Positions 22,187-32,999 of a stretch of DNA of 64,000 nt are shown piece after piece. Source of the stretch: Symbiodinium natans (lineage: Eukaryota > Sar > Dinophyceae > Suessiales > Symbiodiniaceae); NCBI GenBank assembly GCA_905221605.1, contig CAJNDS010000462.1:62001-126000 (forward strand). Reading direction: 5' to 3'. Under the pieces are notes generated by a model. That model did no database searches. It saw nothing but the letters and a program-made list of their open reading frames with translations, and was not told the origin of the DNA. A program made the translations under genes and the position numbers. Numbering within the stretch: the first letter of the stretch is position 1; each line of letters opens with the position of its first letter.

Positions 22187-22250
22187 GCCTTTGGAGAACC
22201 AAGCCTTCGAGTTGATCCAGCTGCTTCGGCACGTTCTTGGGGGAACACCT
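22187..22250 (+). CDS. Candidate carrier-domain exon (NQAFELIQLLRHVLGG)
   Basis: Acceptor GACAAG|G; the 3' end must lie before a TGA at 22251, possibly at a GA donor. The peptide fits the helix after the active serine of carrier domains (l.a..li..lr...g..lp). Position between the carrier-like exon at 18956 and the condensation exons agrees with this. Confidence 0.5.
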
Positions 22251-23159
22251 TGAAGGGCTTCTGGGTTCCGGTTTTGTGTGTTCAGGGTTTAGGGTTTATG
22301 GTTTAGGAATCGTTGTGAAAGGTTGTCAACAACTTGGCAGGTGAGTTTCTACTGTGCGAGCGTTCCGATGCAGACAGATCTTGCGTCCACTCGGTCTTTT
22401 TTGAAGGCTGCACCCATGCTTATCTAGAGCAGCTACGTGTAGGGCTCGAAGCACCTGGCGTCCCCGCATGGTTTCTCCGAGCACATGAACAGGCAGATCC
22501 TTCCCGTGGTCGGCGTTGACGACCCTCTGACAGGGCTCGATAGCCTTCGGGCAGAGTTGCTGCAAAGAGAAGGTTGAGGCTTTGAGGATCAAAGACGTAA
22601 TGTGACACTTCCAAAGCCCTCATCCCTAAGCCCTGAGCGATGCAGGGTGCAGCATTAGGTCATGAGGGCCAAGGGTTAAGGGTTGAGAATCTGGGGCTTG
22701 TGGTTTGAGTGCTTGGGGTCTTCGAGTCGGACGCTGGACGCTGTTGATGAGTGATGACCGAGGGGTGGTTCTTTTCCCTCCATAAAGCACCGGTCAGTTT
22801 CGGGTTCTGGACGAACCTTGAACCTTAAAGCTTGATTCCCACATTCCCTAAATGCATGGGAACAACAACTCCACAACAACGCGAGACAAACCCCAGGGCC
22901 CGCAGGCCCGTAGAGGGCCCGTGAACCCCGTAGAGTGCCCGGGCCTCTTTTGTTGGTGACCAGTCTCGAATCCCTGAACAGCTCAAGCCCTAAGTTGAAG
23001 CAGCTTGAAACGAGCGATCGGGCAGAGAGTCAATTCCGAAATCCGGTTCGGATCTAGGGCTTGGGGAGGGGGGGGGCTGTCCTGCTTTCCAATTCGTTTC
23101 CCCCGACTCACAACTTTGCTGCCTGGTTTGAGGCTGGCTGGCTCACCGGGGCCTTTCAG

Positions 23160-23203
23160 GGCCTCGGAAAGGCGGTGAGCGCCGTGAAGGCCACTTGGCT
23201 ATG
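23160..23203 (+). CDS. Candidate small exon (GLGKAVSAVKATWLW)
   Basis: Acceptor CCTTTCAG|G with a pyrimidine-rich lead, donor TG|GTTGTTTAGGG; a G-type array follows (23208-23300). 44 nt. Confidence 0.45.
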
Positions 23204-23300
23204 GTTGTTTAGGGTTTAGGGTTTGGGGTTTAGGGTTTCGGTTTTGGGGTTTAGGGTTAGGGTTTAGGGTTCAGGGTTTAGGGTTCAGGGTTTAGGGTAC
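23204..23300 (+). repeat. TTTAGGG array
   Basis: TTTAGGG with TTTGGGG, TTTCGG and TTCAGGG variants from the donor onwards. Confidence 0.88.
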
Positions 23301-23600
23301 ACTAGGGCTATTTTTGGAAGAGAGCTCTATAGAGAGACCATCTTCAGAACCCCCCTTACGACCCAGGTGTCTGAACATGAAGGCCTGCGGCCACCCAAGA
23401 TAGCTCAGAGTTCTGGCCCAAAGGCCCAAAACGGGCAACTAGTTTGGGCTTGAGGTTCTCGGAAAAGCTTCAGCACCGAAACCCCAAAACCTCCAATAGT
23501 ATTCAGCATGTTGCTAGTATTCAGAAGACTATAAGAACAACTCCTAAGATGAGTGACAAACCCTAAAGCCAACACCCTCTATCCTTAAGCAGCCACCCAG

Positions 23601-23704
23601 AAGCCTCGGAAGCCTCGGAAGCCTCGGGGGCCTCGGAAGCGGAAGCCTGTGACGTGCGAGACGAGGTGCGAGAGGCTCCCGACGTGAGAGCCCTTCTGTC
23701 CCTG
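23601..23704 (+). CDS. Candidate linker exon (Ala/Ser/Glu-rich)
   Basis: Acceptor CCACCCAG, donor CTG|GTGAAGG; 104 nt. Three EAS repeats are followed by an acidic helix ending ALLSL. Such compositions are usual in linkers between synthetase domains, and it lies between carrier-like and condensation exons. Confidence 0.52.
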
Positions 23705-24392
23705 GTGAAGGACTCGGAAGCCCACTAACCCTTCTTCTCCTCTTTCCCCCCCTCCCCCCTCCCTTCCCCCCCTCCCGCTCATCTTCCCGTTTTGGAGATT
23801 TGGGTTTCATTTATGCGGCAGAGGCAGGGTGACCTCGAGGTAGCTGGCGCTCCTTGGGGACCGTTGGGGAGGCCGTTGATTCGGAAGGGGCACGGTTGGG
23901 GGAGCCTCAAACACCACTCCCCAAGCTAATTCGACTCTATGCTGCCCTCAGCCCTGAACCTCAAAGCCCGCAACCGCAGTGTTGGCCAATGGTTGCCCAG
24001 GGTGCGGTCAGAAGATCAACCATCATCACCCGGAACCCTACAAGGTCTTGTTCCGCTGTCCAGAGCAAATGCGACGCAGTATGCCAAGAGCTGTTTCGTA
24101 TTGCTAGGGTTCCGAGGTTGAGGTTGCAGGCATGCGAGACAAGGCTTGAGGCCAGGAAAGGCCACGCAGCACAAAGCACATGCCGTTGTAGAACCCACAG
24201 GCCAAACTCAAGACCACCCAAAAAGCCTAAGCCCTATCCGAAGCCCCAGAAGGGTGTTGTGCTTGAAAAAAAACAAGGGATTCCTTTCAAAGGATCTTGA
24301 GAAGGGTCCTCCCAGAAGCAACCCCCCACTTTATCAGCAGAAAGCCGGCTTGCTCTTCAAAACCCCTGGACACCCCGAGAAGCCGTGAAGAG

Positions 24393-24456
24393 GCTGCCCC
24401 AGCTCAGCCCGCATCTGCTCCGGCGCCGTCAGCCGAGCAACTGGGGCAACTTCAGC
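24393..24456 (+). CDS. Candidate linker exon (AAPAQPASAPAPSAEQLGQL)
   Basis: Acceptor GAAGAG|G, donor C|GTTTAGGG. The Ala/Pro-rich peptide is a typical interdomain linker and lies directly upstream of the condensation start. Confidence 0.58.
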
Positions 24457-24845
24457 GTTTAGGGACCCGAAGGTTTTGTGGTTTAGGGTGTCGGGTTTGG
24501 GGTACAGAGCCCAGAGAGCCAGAAAAGCTCCCTTAGTCCCTCAAGCCCGCTCGGGATGAACCCTCCTGAAGTGTCGAAGGTATGCCCTCTTCTTCCGGCC
24601 GAGCCACTACGCGCCCCTGTTTCTGGGATCTGTCTAGGGTTGTGACTATGACTGCTGTCATCACACGATGCCTCTTGTTCTTGCGCCATTCTCATGGTTC
24701 TTCTGATGCTCACCTGAGGTTGAAGGGGGCACAACCTTTCCCCGGCTTCCCCCTCGTAGAGCCCCAAGCTGGGGAGGGCTTGTTTTCGGAATCCTACTTG
24801 ACGTCTCGTTTAGGCTTCTGGGGCGAATTGTTTAGGGGCCCCCTT

Positions 24846-24874
24846 CCCCCCCCCCCCCCCCCCCCCCCCCCCCC
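24846..24874. repeat. Poly-C run (29 bp)
   Basis: An uninterrupted run of C. Similar runs of 14-20 C or G occur near 20407, 27117, 28467, 29105, 38425 and 57956; length may be unreliable in an assembly. Confidence 0.85.
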
Positions 24875-24925
24875 AGTGACCCCAGCCCCATGCCCCCTCA
24901 ATCGGAGAGCGCCTACTGACCCGAG

Positions 24926-24986
24926 GATGTGGTTGGCGCGAACCGAGAGACCCATCGACGTGGCCACGCTGCGCAGCGCGGTGAAG
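24926..24986 (+). CDS. Condensation-domain exon, N-terminal part (IDVATLRSAVK)
   Basis: Acceptor CCCGAG|G, donor AAG|GTGCCT, phase 0 at the 3' end. Joined in frame to the exon at 25403, the boundary produces the condensation-domain region I pattern (lD...L..a...Lv.RH..LR). Condensation domains form the peptide bond between carrier-bound substrates. Confidence 0.72.
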
Positions 24987-25305
24987 GTGCCTAAAGTCTG
25001 GTGGAGGGTCCCGGAGTGAAGCAGGGCAGAAGAACCTTCGTGAAAAAACCTCCTTTCAGGTTTGGTGGGCCACTCATGGCCATTGTCAAGCCCTTGGGTA
25101 GCCTTAGGCAGGCGGTGATTGATGAAGTGGTGGGTCAGGGGGCAGATGTCCCAGATCGTTGCAGGAAGCCATGCCACAAAGCCTTGACACCTCAGAAGAT
25201 CCAGAAGCCTTTGCTTGCTGATGTTGTTCTGCGCACGTCCTCCTGCGCAAGCTTGACATTCACAGAGCCTAGAGCCTGAGATTGCAAACATCAAGCCACC
25301 CCGAA

Positions 25306-25393
25306 ACCCAAAACCCAAAACCCAAAACCCTAAACCCTAAACCCTAAACCCTAAACCCTAAACCCTAAACCCCCAAACCCTAAACCCGAAACC
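25306..25393 (-). repeat. CCCTAAA array
   Basis: CCCAAAA then CCCTAAA units, ending 10 bp before the exon at 25403. Confidence 0.92.
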
Positions 25394-25402
25394 TTCTTGA
25401 AG

Positions 25403-25485
25403 GAGCTGGTGAGCCGGCATCCTGGCCTCCGAGCTCGCAACGCCGATCCCATCGCTCTTCGTAGCTTTGTGCGCCTCGTTGTCCG
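25403..25485 (+). CDS. Condensation-domain exon, region I (ELVSRHPGLRAR)
   Basis: Acceptor TTGAAG|G, donor CG|GTACATG; 27 codons plus 2 nt. ELVSRHPGLRAR is a close match to the L-x-x-RH-x-x-LR core of condensation domains. A very long TTTAGGGG array follows the donor. Confidence 0.75.
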
Positions 25486-25502
25486 GTACATGTTGTTCTG
25501 CT

Positions 25503-26458
25503 TGAGGGGTTTAGGGGTTTATGGGGTTTAGGGCTTATAGAATAGGGGTTTAGGGGTTTAGGGGTTTAGGGCTTATAGAATAGGGGTTTAGGGGTTTAGG
25601 GGTTTAGGGGTTTAGGGGTTTAGGGGTTTAGGGGTTTAGGGTTTAGGGGGCTTTAGGGGTTTAGGGGTTCAGGGGTTTAGGGGTTTAGGGGTTTAGGGGT
25701 TTTGGGGTTTTGGGGTTTTAGGGTTTAGGGGGGTTTTAGGGGTTTAGGGGTTTAGGGGTTTAGGGGTTTAGGGGTTTAGGGGTTTAGGGTTTCGTTAGGG
25801 GGTTTAGGGGTTTAGGGTTTAGGGGTTTAGGGGTTTAGGGGTTTAGGGGGTTTTTTGGGGGTTTTGGGGGTTTTGGGGTTTAGGGGTTTAGGGGTTTAGG
25901 GTTTAGGGGTTTAGGGGTTTAGGGTTTAGGGGTTTAGGGGTTTAGGGGTTTAGGGGTTTAGGGGTTTAGGGGTTTGGGGTTAGGGGTTTAGGGGGGGTTT
26001 AGGGGTTTTAGGGGTTTTTAGGGTTTTAGTTTAGGGGTTTAGGGGTTTAGGGTTTAGGGTTTAGGGGTTTTTTAGGGGTTTAGGGGTTTTTTAGGGGTTT
26101 AGGGTTTAGGGGTTTAGGGGGTTTGGGTTTTGGGGTTTAGGGGTTTAGGGGTTTTAGGGGTTTAGGGTTTAGGGGTTAGGGGTTAGGGTTTAGGGGTTTA
26201 GGGGTTTAGGGGTTTAGGGTTTTAGGGGTTTTAGGGGTTTAGGGGTTTAGGGGTTTAGGGGTTTCGGGGTTTAGGGGTTTGGGTTAGGGGGTTAGGGGTT
26301 TAGGGGGGTTTAGGGGTTTAGGGGTTTAGGGGTTTAGGGGTTTAGGGGTTTAGGGGTTTAGGGGTTTAGGGGTTTAGGGGTTTAGGTTTAGGGGTTTAGG
26401 GGTTTAGGGGTTTAGGGGTTTAGGTTTAGGGGTTTAGGGGTTTAGGGGTTTAGGGGTT
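25503..26458 (+). repeat. Long TTTAGGGG (8-bp) array
   Basis: About 950 bp of the octamer TTTAGGGG with occasional TTTAGGG, TTTTGGGG and TTTTTAGGGG units, plus two short GCTTATAGAATA interruptions near the start. Largest repeat in the window; it starts about 17 bp after a splice donor. Confidence 0.95.
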
Positions 26459-26466
26459 ATAGAATC

Positions 26467-26727
26467 TCAGCTGCTTGAAGTGGTCTGGAGCTTCTTCTGA
26501 CGATGGGTGACCTTTTCTGTGGCACCTGACCCCCCCATCCCAGCAAGCGCAGCCTCCACCTCTATCGAATTCGGTTGATGCAGAAGTATAAGTGTGTTGG
26601 TCCGGCACGACTCGGCGACCTGCTTCATGAACAGGATGAAGTGGGAGGACTCCTCCTGCACCTTCATTCCCCTTACATCCAAGTCCCCTCTCCGAAGGCC
26701 CGAAAGCCTCACCTTAGCATGTAACAT
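26467..26727 (-). CDS. Minus-strand ORF of unknown significance (86 codons)
   Basis: Open from an ATG at 26727, between the two arrays. Contains ILLHQPNSIEVE, which loosely recalls the His-loop segment of ABCG-type ATPases, but no Walker motif is present in this stretch. It could be an exon of an antisense gene or chance. Confidence 0.2.
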   Translation of the reverse strand: MLHAKVRLSGLRRGDLDVRGMKVQEESSHFILFMKQVAESCRTNTLILLHQPNSIEVEAALAGMGGSGATEKVTHRQKKLQTTSSS

Positions 26728-26870
26728 GAACCCTAAATCCTAAGCCTTAAACCTTAAACCTTAAACCTTGAACCCTGAACCCTGAACCCTGAACCCTGAA
26801 CCCTGAACCCTGAACCCTGAACCCTGAACCCTAAACCCTAAACCCTAAGCCCTAAACCCTAAACCCAACC
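26728..26870 (-). repeat. CCTTAAA / CCCTGAA / CCCTAAA array
   Basis: Blocks of one variant at a time: CCTTAAA, then nine CCCTGAA, then CCCTAAA; ends 8 bp before the next exon candidate. Confidence 0.93.
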
Positions 26871-26877
26871 ATCCGAG

Positions 26878-26931
26878 GCGCAGCTGCGCGTCCCTACTGG
26901 TCATGGCGCTGTCGAAGTCATCAACGCCCAG
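26878..26931 (+). CDS. Candidate exon with GTAAGT donor (QLRVPTGHGAVEVINAQ)
   Basis: Acceptor ATCCGAG|G, donor CCCAG|GTAAGT, the best donor in the window. Two frames are open: the quoted one, and the one that continues the phase of the previous exon. TTTAGGG units start 24 bp after the donor. Confidence 0.52.
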
Positions 26932-27159
26932 GTAAGTAGGATTTTGGAAGGATGGGGTTTAGGGTTTAGGGTTTAGGGTTAGGGGTTTAGGGTTTAGGGT
27001 GATGTTGGTGAGGGTGATGGTGTTGATGCCACTATTGTTAGTTGTAGGGGGGGGGGGGCGTGGGTTGGGTCGGGGAGGAACCTTCAAGTAAGCACATTAC
27101 CGTAAATCCAAGCCCCTGCCCCCCCCCCCCCCCCCAACAAAGAGGAAAGCAACAACACC

Positions 27160-27293
27160 TGCGTAAGCCCGAAACCCGAAACCCGAAACCCCAAACCCTA
27201 AACCCTAACCCGAAACCCCAAACCCTAAACCCTAACCCGAAACCCCAAAAACCCCAAACCCTCAACCCGAATCTCCAAACCCCAAGCCCTACA
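27160..27293 (-). repeat. CCCGAAA/CCCTAAA/CCCCAAA array
   Basis: C-strand units rich in CCCGAAA, preceded by a 17-C run. Confidence 0.9.
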
Positions 27294-27299
27294 AGCTAG

Positions 27300-27390
27300 G
27301 TCTTTCTGTGTGCCGCGAGGCTCGCCTCGGTCCTGGGAAGCGCATTGTTGAGATGCTGGCCGCGGGTGGTGGTGGCGCCACTTGGCAGCC
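27300..27390 (+). CDS. Candidate exon (LGPGKRIVEMLAAGGGG)
   Basis: Acceptor AGCTAG|G, donor CC|GTGAGC; 91 nt. Protein-like in the quoted frame. Lies between the region I and HHxxxDG exons, so probably condensation-domain or an insert in it. Confidence 0.5.
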
Positions 27391-27756
27391 GTGAGCGTCG
27401 GTGAGCTCCTTCTCAAGAGGGTTTGTTGAGGGTTCAGAGTTTAGGGTTTAGGGTTCAGGGTTTAGGGTTTAGAGTTTATACAGTACTGGAGTCTGCTGAT
27501 ATGACAGGCAGTGGGAGGGGTAGGGGGGGGGGGGTGCAGATTCTAGCCTTTCCCATGTCTGGGTCGATGGCACTCCACCCTGCCTTCAACAGAACCCAAA
27601 TGCAAGACTCGTAGTTTTACTATACACCCTTAGTTTACTATACACCCTTTGTAATGCTCCTCATATGACTGTTGTAGAGGGGTCGTATGCTTATCATCAT
27701 TCTGCAGGTTGTTGCTTTTAGTAGTGTACCTATATTCATGCGCTGTCTTTTTCTTT

Positions 27757-28048
27757 CTAAACCCAAATCTCCAAACCCTAAACCCCAAACCCCAAACCCC
27801 AAACCCTAAACCCCAAACCCTAAATCCCAAACCCCCAACCCTAAACCCCAAGCCCTAGACCCCAAACCCTAAACCCAAAACCCTCACCCCTAAACCCCAA
27901 ACCCCAAACCCCAAACCCTAAACCCTAAACCCCCAACCCTAACCCCCAAACCCTAGACCCCAAACCCTAAACCCTAAACCCCCAACCCTAAACCCCAAAC
28001 CTAAACCCCAAACCCTAAACCCTAAACCCTAAACCCTACATCCTTCGT
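27757..28048 (-). repeat. CCCTAAA/CCCCAAA array
   Basis: About 290 bp of mixed C-strand units, upstream of the exon at 28075. Confidence 0.93.
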
Positions 28049-28074
28049 TTCTTATGGTTACGAGTCGAGCCGAG

Positions 28075-28147
28075 GCCTGCCGATGTCACGGACCAAGGCG
28101 AGGATGCGAGCCGCCTCCAAATCTTCCAAGTTCAAGGCCGGGGCATA
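28075..28147 (+). CDS. Candidate exon (PADVTDQGEDASRLQIFQVQ)
   Basis: Acceptor GCCGAG|G, donor ATA|GTATTAGGG; open and mixed-charge; a G-type array starts at the donor. Confidence 0.52.
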
Positions 28148-28240
28148 GTATTAGGGTTTAGGGTTTAGGGTTCAGGGTTCAGGGTTTAGGGTTTAGGGTT
28201 CAGGGTTCTGGGTTGAGGGTTCTGGGTTCAGGGTTTAGGC
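28148..28240 (+). repeat. TTTAGGG/TTCAGGG array
   Basis: GTATTAGGG then TTTAGGG, TTCAGGG and TTCTGGG units. Confidence 0.88.
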
Positions 28241-30070
28241 TCCGATGTTGATCTTCGTTGACCTCTTCTTGTCCAGAATTTTCAGAATCTCTAAAGAACC
28301 TTGAATCCCCGACTCTGCAAAGGCCAAGATGACCTCGAGCACCAGTTGAGCAGTGGTGCCTCGGGTTGCAGTGGAAGTCTTTCTGACTGTTATTCAGATC
28401 TACAATGGCTTCAACTTTATCGGTTTGGGGTCTTTTTGGGCTTAGCGTTCATGCCGCGTTCCTCGCCCCCCCCCCCCCCCACCTTTGGTGAAGGTTGGAG
28501 TGGGTGGCACACCTGGCGGCGGGAGCCGTGCCTCAGAGGAGGATCTAAGGAGCCCGTGTTGATCTTGGGGCCTTTCCTTCACTAGGTTGAACTCTCAGAT
28601 GGTTCAGTGCATAAGCCTGCCGCTTTTTTGAGTTTTTTTTTATCCTCAGATTTTCAAGTTGCCAGCCCAGACCCCCATCAGTGAGATGTTCACAAGCGAG
28701 GACAGGTTCAGGGTCTTTGCCCTAAACTCTCAAACCCTGAACCTCCTGCGTGCTCAGGTTTGGGGTATGGCTGCTGCAGCTCACTGTGGCGCTGGAGGGC
28801 GTGTGGGACTGTGACGGTGGAGGTCTCAGTCTGGGGGCGAAATCAGGAGGGGGTGTTGGAGTTCAGGCGAAGGTTTGGTTCTTAGGATTTCAGGATCCGG
28901 GTTTAGGTTCTAGGCTTTAGTGGTCTAGGACTTCTAGAGTTTAACGTTTAGTTTCAGGCCGGATCTAAGACTTATGGGTTTAAGGTTTTTTCGGTTTCGG
29001 TTTCTTAGTTTCGTGGTGTAGGGCTGTGTGTTTACGAGTCTTGCAGGAGGTTAGGGCGTCACGGATGGTTATGCAGATATTTATTTCTTATTTTCAATTT
29101 TTTGTGGGGGGGGGGGGGGGTGGGGGGCATTAGTTTACCGTTTACCCCACTTTGGAAAGCCCGATGCATGGTTGGTTTCTTTTCCATGAAGCTGGCTGCT
29201 GCTTTAGAACCCTACCGGCTTTGGTTGCGGGGTGCTTCTTGGGCAAATTCGTTTTCGCAGAACTCAGCCCTTACTTTCCTGGATAATGTGCATCGCGAAA
29301 TTGACAACAACGTCCTCCGCGGGCTTCTCGACGCTGGTTGGCAGGCTCTCATCGGGTTGCATTCGCATGGTGGTGTCATTTTGCCTTTCAGGCGTCGTGG
29401 GTACGAATCGACGAACGCCGTTTCGAGAATAGTTCTGGTTGTGACCCTGTGTGTGGCTGATTCTCATGCCTCTGCGTGGTCTAATCCAACCGACACATTG
29501 TTGATGCAAGCTGGTCGTATCTGTGCTTCTTCGCCTTGCATCTTTTTGTCTTGTTGGGAGGGGAGTGCGGGATAGTGACAAGTTGAAGCTACTGCAAGTT
29601 ACTCGCCTTGTTCTGTGCCATTCTTGGGAGTTGTTTCTATATACTTCGCGAAAAACGGGTCAAGACGCGCCTTCACAATTTTGCTCGAAGCCTGCGACCT
29701 GTGTACGAAGCCCGCAGCCCTCAAGTCAAAACAAAAATCCCACGCTCCGGGCCCTCTACTTTGGCCCTTGTCAGGTTCTGGCCTTCTTTTAGCAAAAGAC
29801 GTCCAACTACAAGGTGCCTTCAAACCCACCGGTTCGGACCAAGTCACCAACGCCTCACGACTTCATCTGAACAAGTTCCCTGAATTCTATGTTTGCCGGT
29901 GCTGAAAACCCGAAACCCTGAAAATCACAATGCGAAGCCGCCGCCCCCCCGGCCCAACCGAACCCGGAGGCAAGTCCCGTAACGGGATGTCGGGAAGCTT
30001 AGGCCTCTGAGCTGCTACTGCCTCGGGATTGAGGGTAAACCCGGTCTCGTGCTGTGGTTGAGGTGGGCAG
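28241..30070. other. Probable intron with an unassigned ORF
   Basis: A plus-strand ORF at 29102-29575 includes a long protein-like stretch (for example NVHREIDNNVLRGLLDAGW) with no family recognised. It may be a relic of a mobile element. The rest is unique or T-rich. Confidence 0.3.
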
Positions 30071-30122
30071 GTCAGCATCGCCCGAGACGAGGGCGGAGAA
30101 CTCGTTCCTGGGCTCGGCAATG
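30071..30122 (+). CDS. Candidate small exon (VSIARDEGGELVPGLGN)
   Basis: Acceptor GGGCAG|G, donor G|GTTTCC; 52 nt open. No arrays flank it, so support is only splice-like edges and composition. Confidence 0.33.
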
Positions 30123-30710
30123 GTTTCCTTTCCCCTTGGTAGCCGAGTGGTACCCTTAGTGCCCTTTACCCTTTTTTGGTTCTGGGTTTCTCTTATAAAG
30201 TAACCAACCTAATACATTGGGGGTGCCCTTATGATAAGATGCTTGCTGGGCTAGCAAGTCCCGCAACTTTATACCCCAGACCCTAGCTGCTGAAGGCAAG
30301 AGGGGTCGCGACAAGCTGTCCAAAGAAGGCTTTCACCCAAATCCTTCATGAAGGTCTCGGGGCCCGCTAAGGGGAAGCATGCGACTTGCCTCCCAAGCCT
30401 CAGAGTCGCCCTGCTCGGTCCCTCAGTGGCTGTCAGGTCTACATCGACTCTGTGCGCCTGAAGGCGCGCGGAGTCCTGGGTTAGAGGGCGGACTGGTTTA
30501 GGGTTGGCACCGAAATCCCGATGCAAAGTCGCGCACATGCTCTCTGTGAAAGATACACCTTGGCTTGTGGAATCTAATGGCCGGTTTTGGGGTTTTCGCT
30601 CTAGAGTTGTTTGGTGGCTTCCCGGTCGTTTGATGCTGGTGGTTTCGGGGCCGGTCTCCCTCCCATGGGTCCGGAAAGCAACTCTCCCAATCTGCAGACC
30701 AAACAGCCCT

Positions 30711-30870
30711 GAACCCTAAACCCTAAACCCTAAACCCTAAACCCTAAACCCTAAACCCTAAACCCTAAACCCTAAACCCTAAACCCTAAACCCTAAACCC
30801 TAAACCCTAAACCCTAAACCCTAAACCCTAAACCCCTGCTCCTAAACCCTAAACCCTAAAGCTCTAAACC
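30711..30870 (-). repeat. CCCTAAA array
   Basis: About 18 perfect units then a CCCCTGCTC break and further units, ending 23 bp before the exon. Confidence 0.95.
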
Positions 30871-30892
30871 CCAAGCCCTCAAAACCTCGAAG

Positions 30893-30976
30893 CAAGCGAC
30901 CTGGCAGTGGCGCAGGGGATGCCCGTCGTTTTGCGCCCGCCGGAGGATCCCTTGCACCTCGAGCCGGAGTTATGGG
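30893..30976 (+). CDS. Candidate condensation-domain exon (PVVLRPPEDPLHLEPEL)
   Basis: Acceptor TCGAAG, donor G|GTTTAGGG; 84 nt open. Only about 100 bp separate the C-type array before it from the G-type array that begins at its donor. Confidence 0.55.
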
Positions 30977-31106
30977 GTTTAGGGTTTAGGGTTTAGGGTT
31001 TAGGATTTAGGGTTTATTTAGGGTTTAGGGTTTAGGGTTTAGGGTTTAGGGTTTCGGGTTTAGGGTTTAGCATTTAGGGTTTAGGGCTTAGGGTTTCGGG
31101 TTTAGG
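30977..31106 (+). repeat. TTTAGGG array starting at a splice donor
   Basis: GTTTAGGG at the donor, then about 18 units with TTTCGGG and TTTAGCA variants. Confidence 0.92.
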
Positions 31107-31109
31107 GTT

Positions 31110-31199
31110 GGGATGTTCCCCCTTATACTAACAGTCCTGAATAGGGTTTAAAGTACACTATAACCCCTTCAGGACTATTAGCACAAGGCGGAACATCCC
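31110..31199. mobile_element. MITE-like element, family B copy 1
   Basis: 90 bp, terminal inverted repeats of about 32 bp with roughly four mismatches, starting GGGATGTTCC and ending GGAACATCCC. No coding capacity. Directly follows a TTTAGGG array. Confidence 0.75.
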
Positions 31200-32368
31200 T
31201 AAGTTTAGGGAGTTAACGGAGTTTAGGGTTGAGGGTTGAGGGTAAAGTTTTGGGTTTCGGGGGCTCAGGGTCCATAAAAGGGTGGCTGATGGGGTGTTGT
31301 CCGAGGGATGTTGGAGATGGATTTCCTTGCATTTTCTGCGGCGTTTCAAGTTTCTTGAGTTTGGGGCTTGGGGGATTTCGGGTTTGGGGCCTTGAGGGGG
31401 CTTCAGGATTTTTGGCTGGCGTTTGGGGTATCCCCAGAAATCCCACGCCTGGACCAAACCCAAAACCTAGGTCCCTTGAAGTGGCAGGTTGAGGGTTGAC
31501 GCGAGGGTTTGGAGAGCCTATTGGTCATCTGTTGATTGGCTTGTGGGCGTCGTGGTGACTGCCGATGTCTTCTGCCCTGCGATGCTTGAGGATTTCTGTT
31601 CATGTCTGTTGGTTGAATCTAGGGTCTGAGCTTCATGTGGGTCCGGGCGCGAGGGAAGTCCTTCAAGGCCAGAAGCAGTACGGTTTGGTTCATTGTTGCT
31701 GGGTAGCTGCACTGTTTGAGGCGGCAAAGATTTTTTTCGTGTTTTTTCTGTGGAGTTTAAGAGCTTGGCCTGGGTCTGCTCTTTGGACAGCGCTCCCTTG
31801 GCAACCTTTGTCCTCCAGCAGTCACATGTTCAATCGCACATTCTCCTGGCCCCAACCCTGATCCCGAACCGTGGTTTTTTGGGGGAATCCAACTCGAGCT
31901 CTGGTTTTCGAATGTGCGGAAGGGAGTCGGCATCCTTCTTGCAGCCATCCTCGCATCCCGAACAACAGCACCCCCCCAAGTTCATACAGCTGCATGGCCT
32001 TCAGCCCCGGAAGCGTAAAACCCTTCCCCTTCAGCCTTCCTTAGGAGCCCGGCACCTCCCACATCGCTGCCTGGACTCTCCTAGAGGGCTTTGTTGGCTT
32101 AGGGCTCAAGAGTTGCAGGGTTTGTCGGGTTTTCAGGAATTCCGAGAACCAGGCTTCCTGTTTCTGAGTTGTGGCCCCTGCAACCCTAGAGTGGTGCACG
32201 GGTTCGTGAGCCCAAAGCACATCCAGGAAAAGCACGTGGATTCTCACCACGTCGCATCTTTGCGTAGTATGAGCAGGATGCAGAGGAGAGCAAAACGGGC
32301 GAACGCTTCTAAGCACAGAGGGTGCTACAAGCATGGGCAACAGCAAGAAGTTGTCAGATAAAGCACCT
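31200..32368. other. No gene recognised; probable intron
   Basis: Unique sequence with ORFs (for example 31750-32361, 203 codons) that show no recognisable domain; the 32041-32346 region is open on both strands. Confidence 0.35.
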
Positions 32369-32450
32369 AAACCATGAACCCTAAACCCTAAACCCTAAAT
32401 CCTGAACCCAACCCTAAACCCTAAAGCCTAAACCCTGAACCGAAAACCCC
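32369..32450 (-). repeat. CCCTAAA array
   Basis: C-strand units with CCCTGAA and CCCAA variants before the exon at 32460. Confidence 0.9.
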
Positions 32451-32459
32451 GCGACTCAG

Positions 32460-32530
32460 ATTTCGGGCCCTCTTTGCTGGGCGCCTTGATGGAGGTGCAG
32501 CAGCCTCTCGGTGGACAGCTTGGCCCGAAT
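32460..32530 (+). CDS. Candidate exon (FGPSLLGALMEVQQPLGG)
   Basis: Acceptor GACTCAG, donor AAT|GTTAGGG; 2 nt plus 23 codons. C-type array before, G-type array from the donor on. Confidence 0.52.
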
Positions 32531-32605
32531 GTTAGGGTTTAGGGTTTAGGTTTAGGGTTTAGGGCTTAGGGTTTAGGGTTTAGGGTTGAGGGTTTCGGGT
32601 TCATA
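32531..32605 (+). repeat. TTTAGGG array starting at a splice donor
   Basis: GTTAGGG then TTTAGGG units with a few variants. Confidence 0.9.
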
Positions 32606-32999
32606 TTTGCGCTATAAGCCCTGAGGGCCCAGAAAGGATCATTCTTTCAAGTGTTTGGCATGGTTTGCCCAGGGTCGGTTTGGTCATACATGTTTCGGCC
32701 TCAGACTTGGTTGATCTTTGTTGCGTCTTTCGTGGAGGACAGTATGCTGAGAAGGGTGATCAGGTGAGCTGTGCATCGTTGACTTTGCTTCGTCTTGCTT
32801 CAGTGGTCAGGGGATGTCTGCGAGGTTTCTGACTCATCAGAAGATACTTTCCAAACTTACCCGACCCCTTTCTTCCAAGGCGACTGGGGAACACAGCTTC
32901 CACGTTCTCACATCTTAACTTGCGGTTTAGGGTTTAAGCATTTTGGTGCCCCTAAGCCCCATAAACCCCCTCAACACATGAGCTCGGGTTAAGAGGTTT

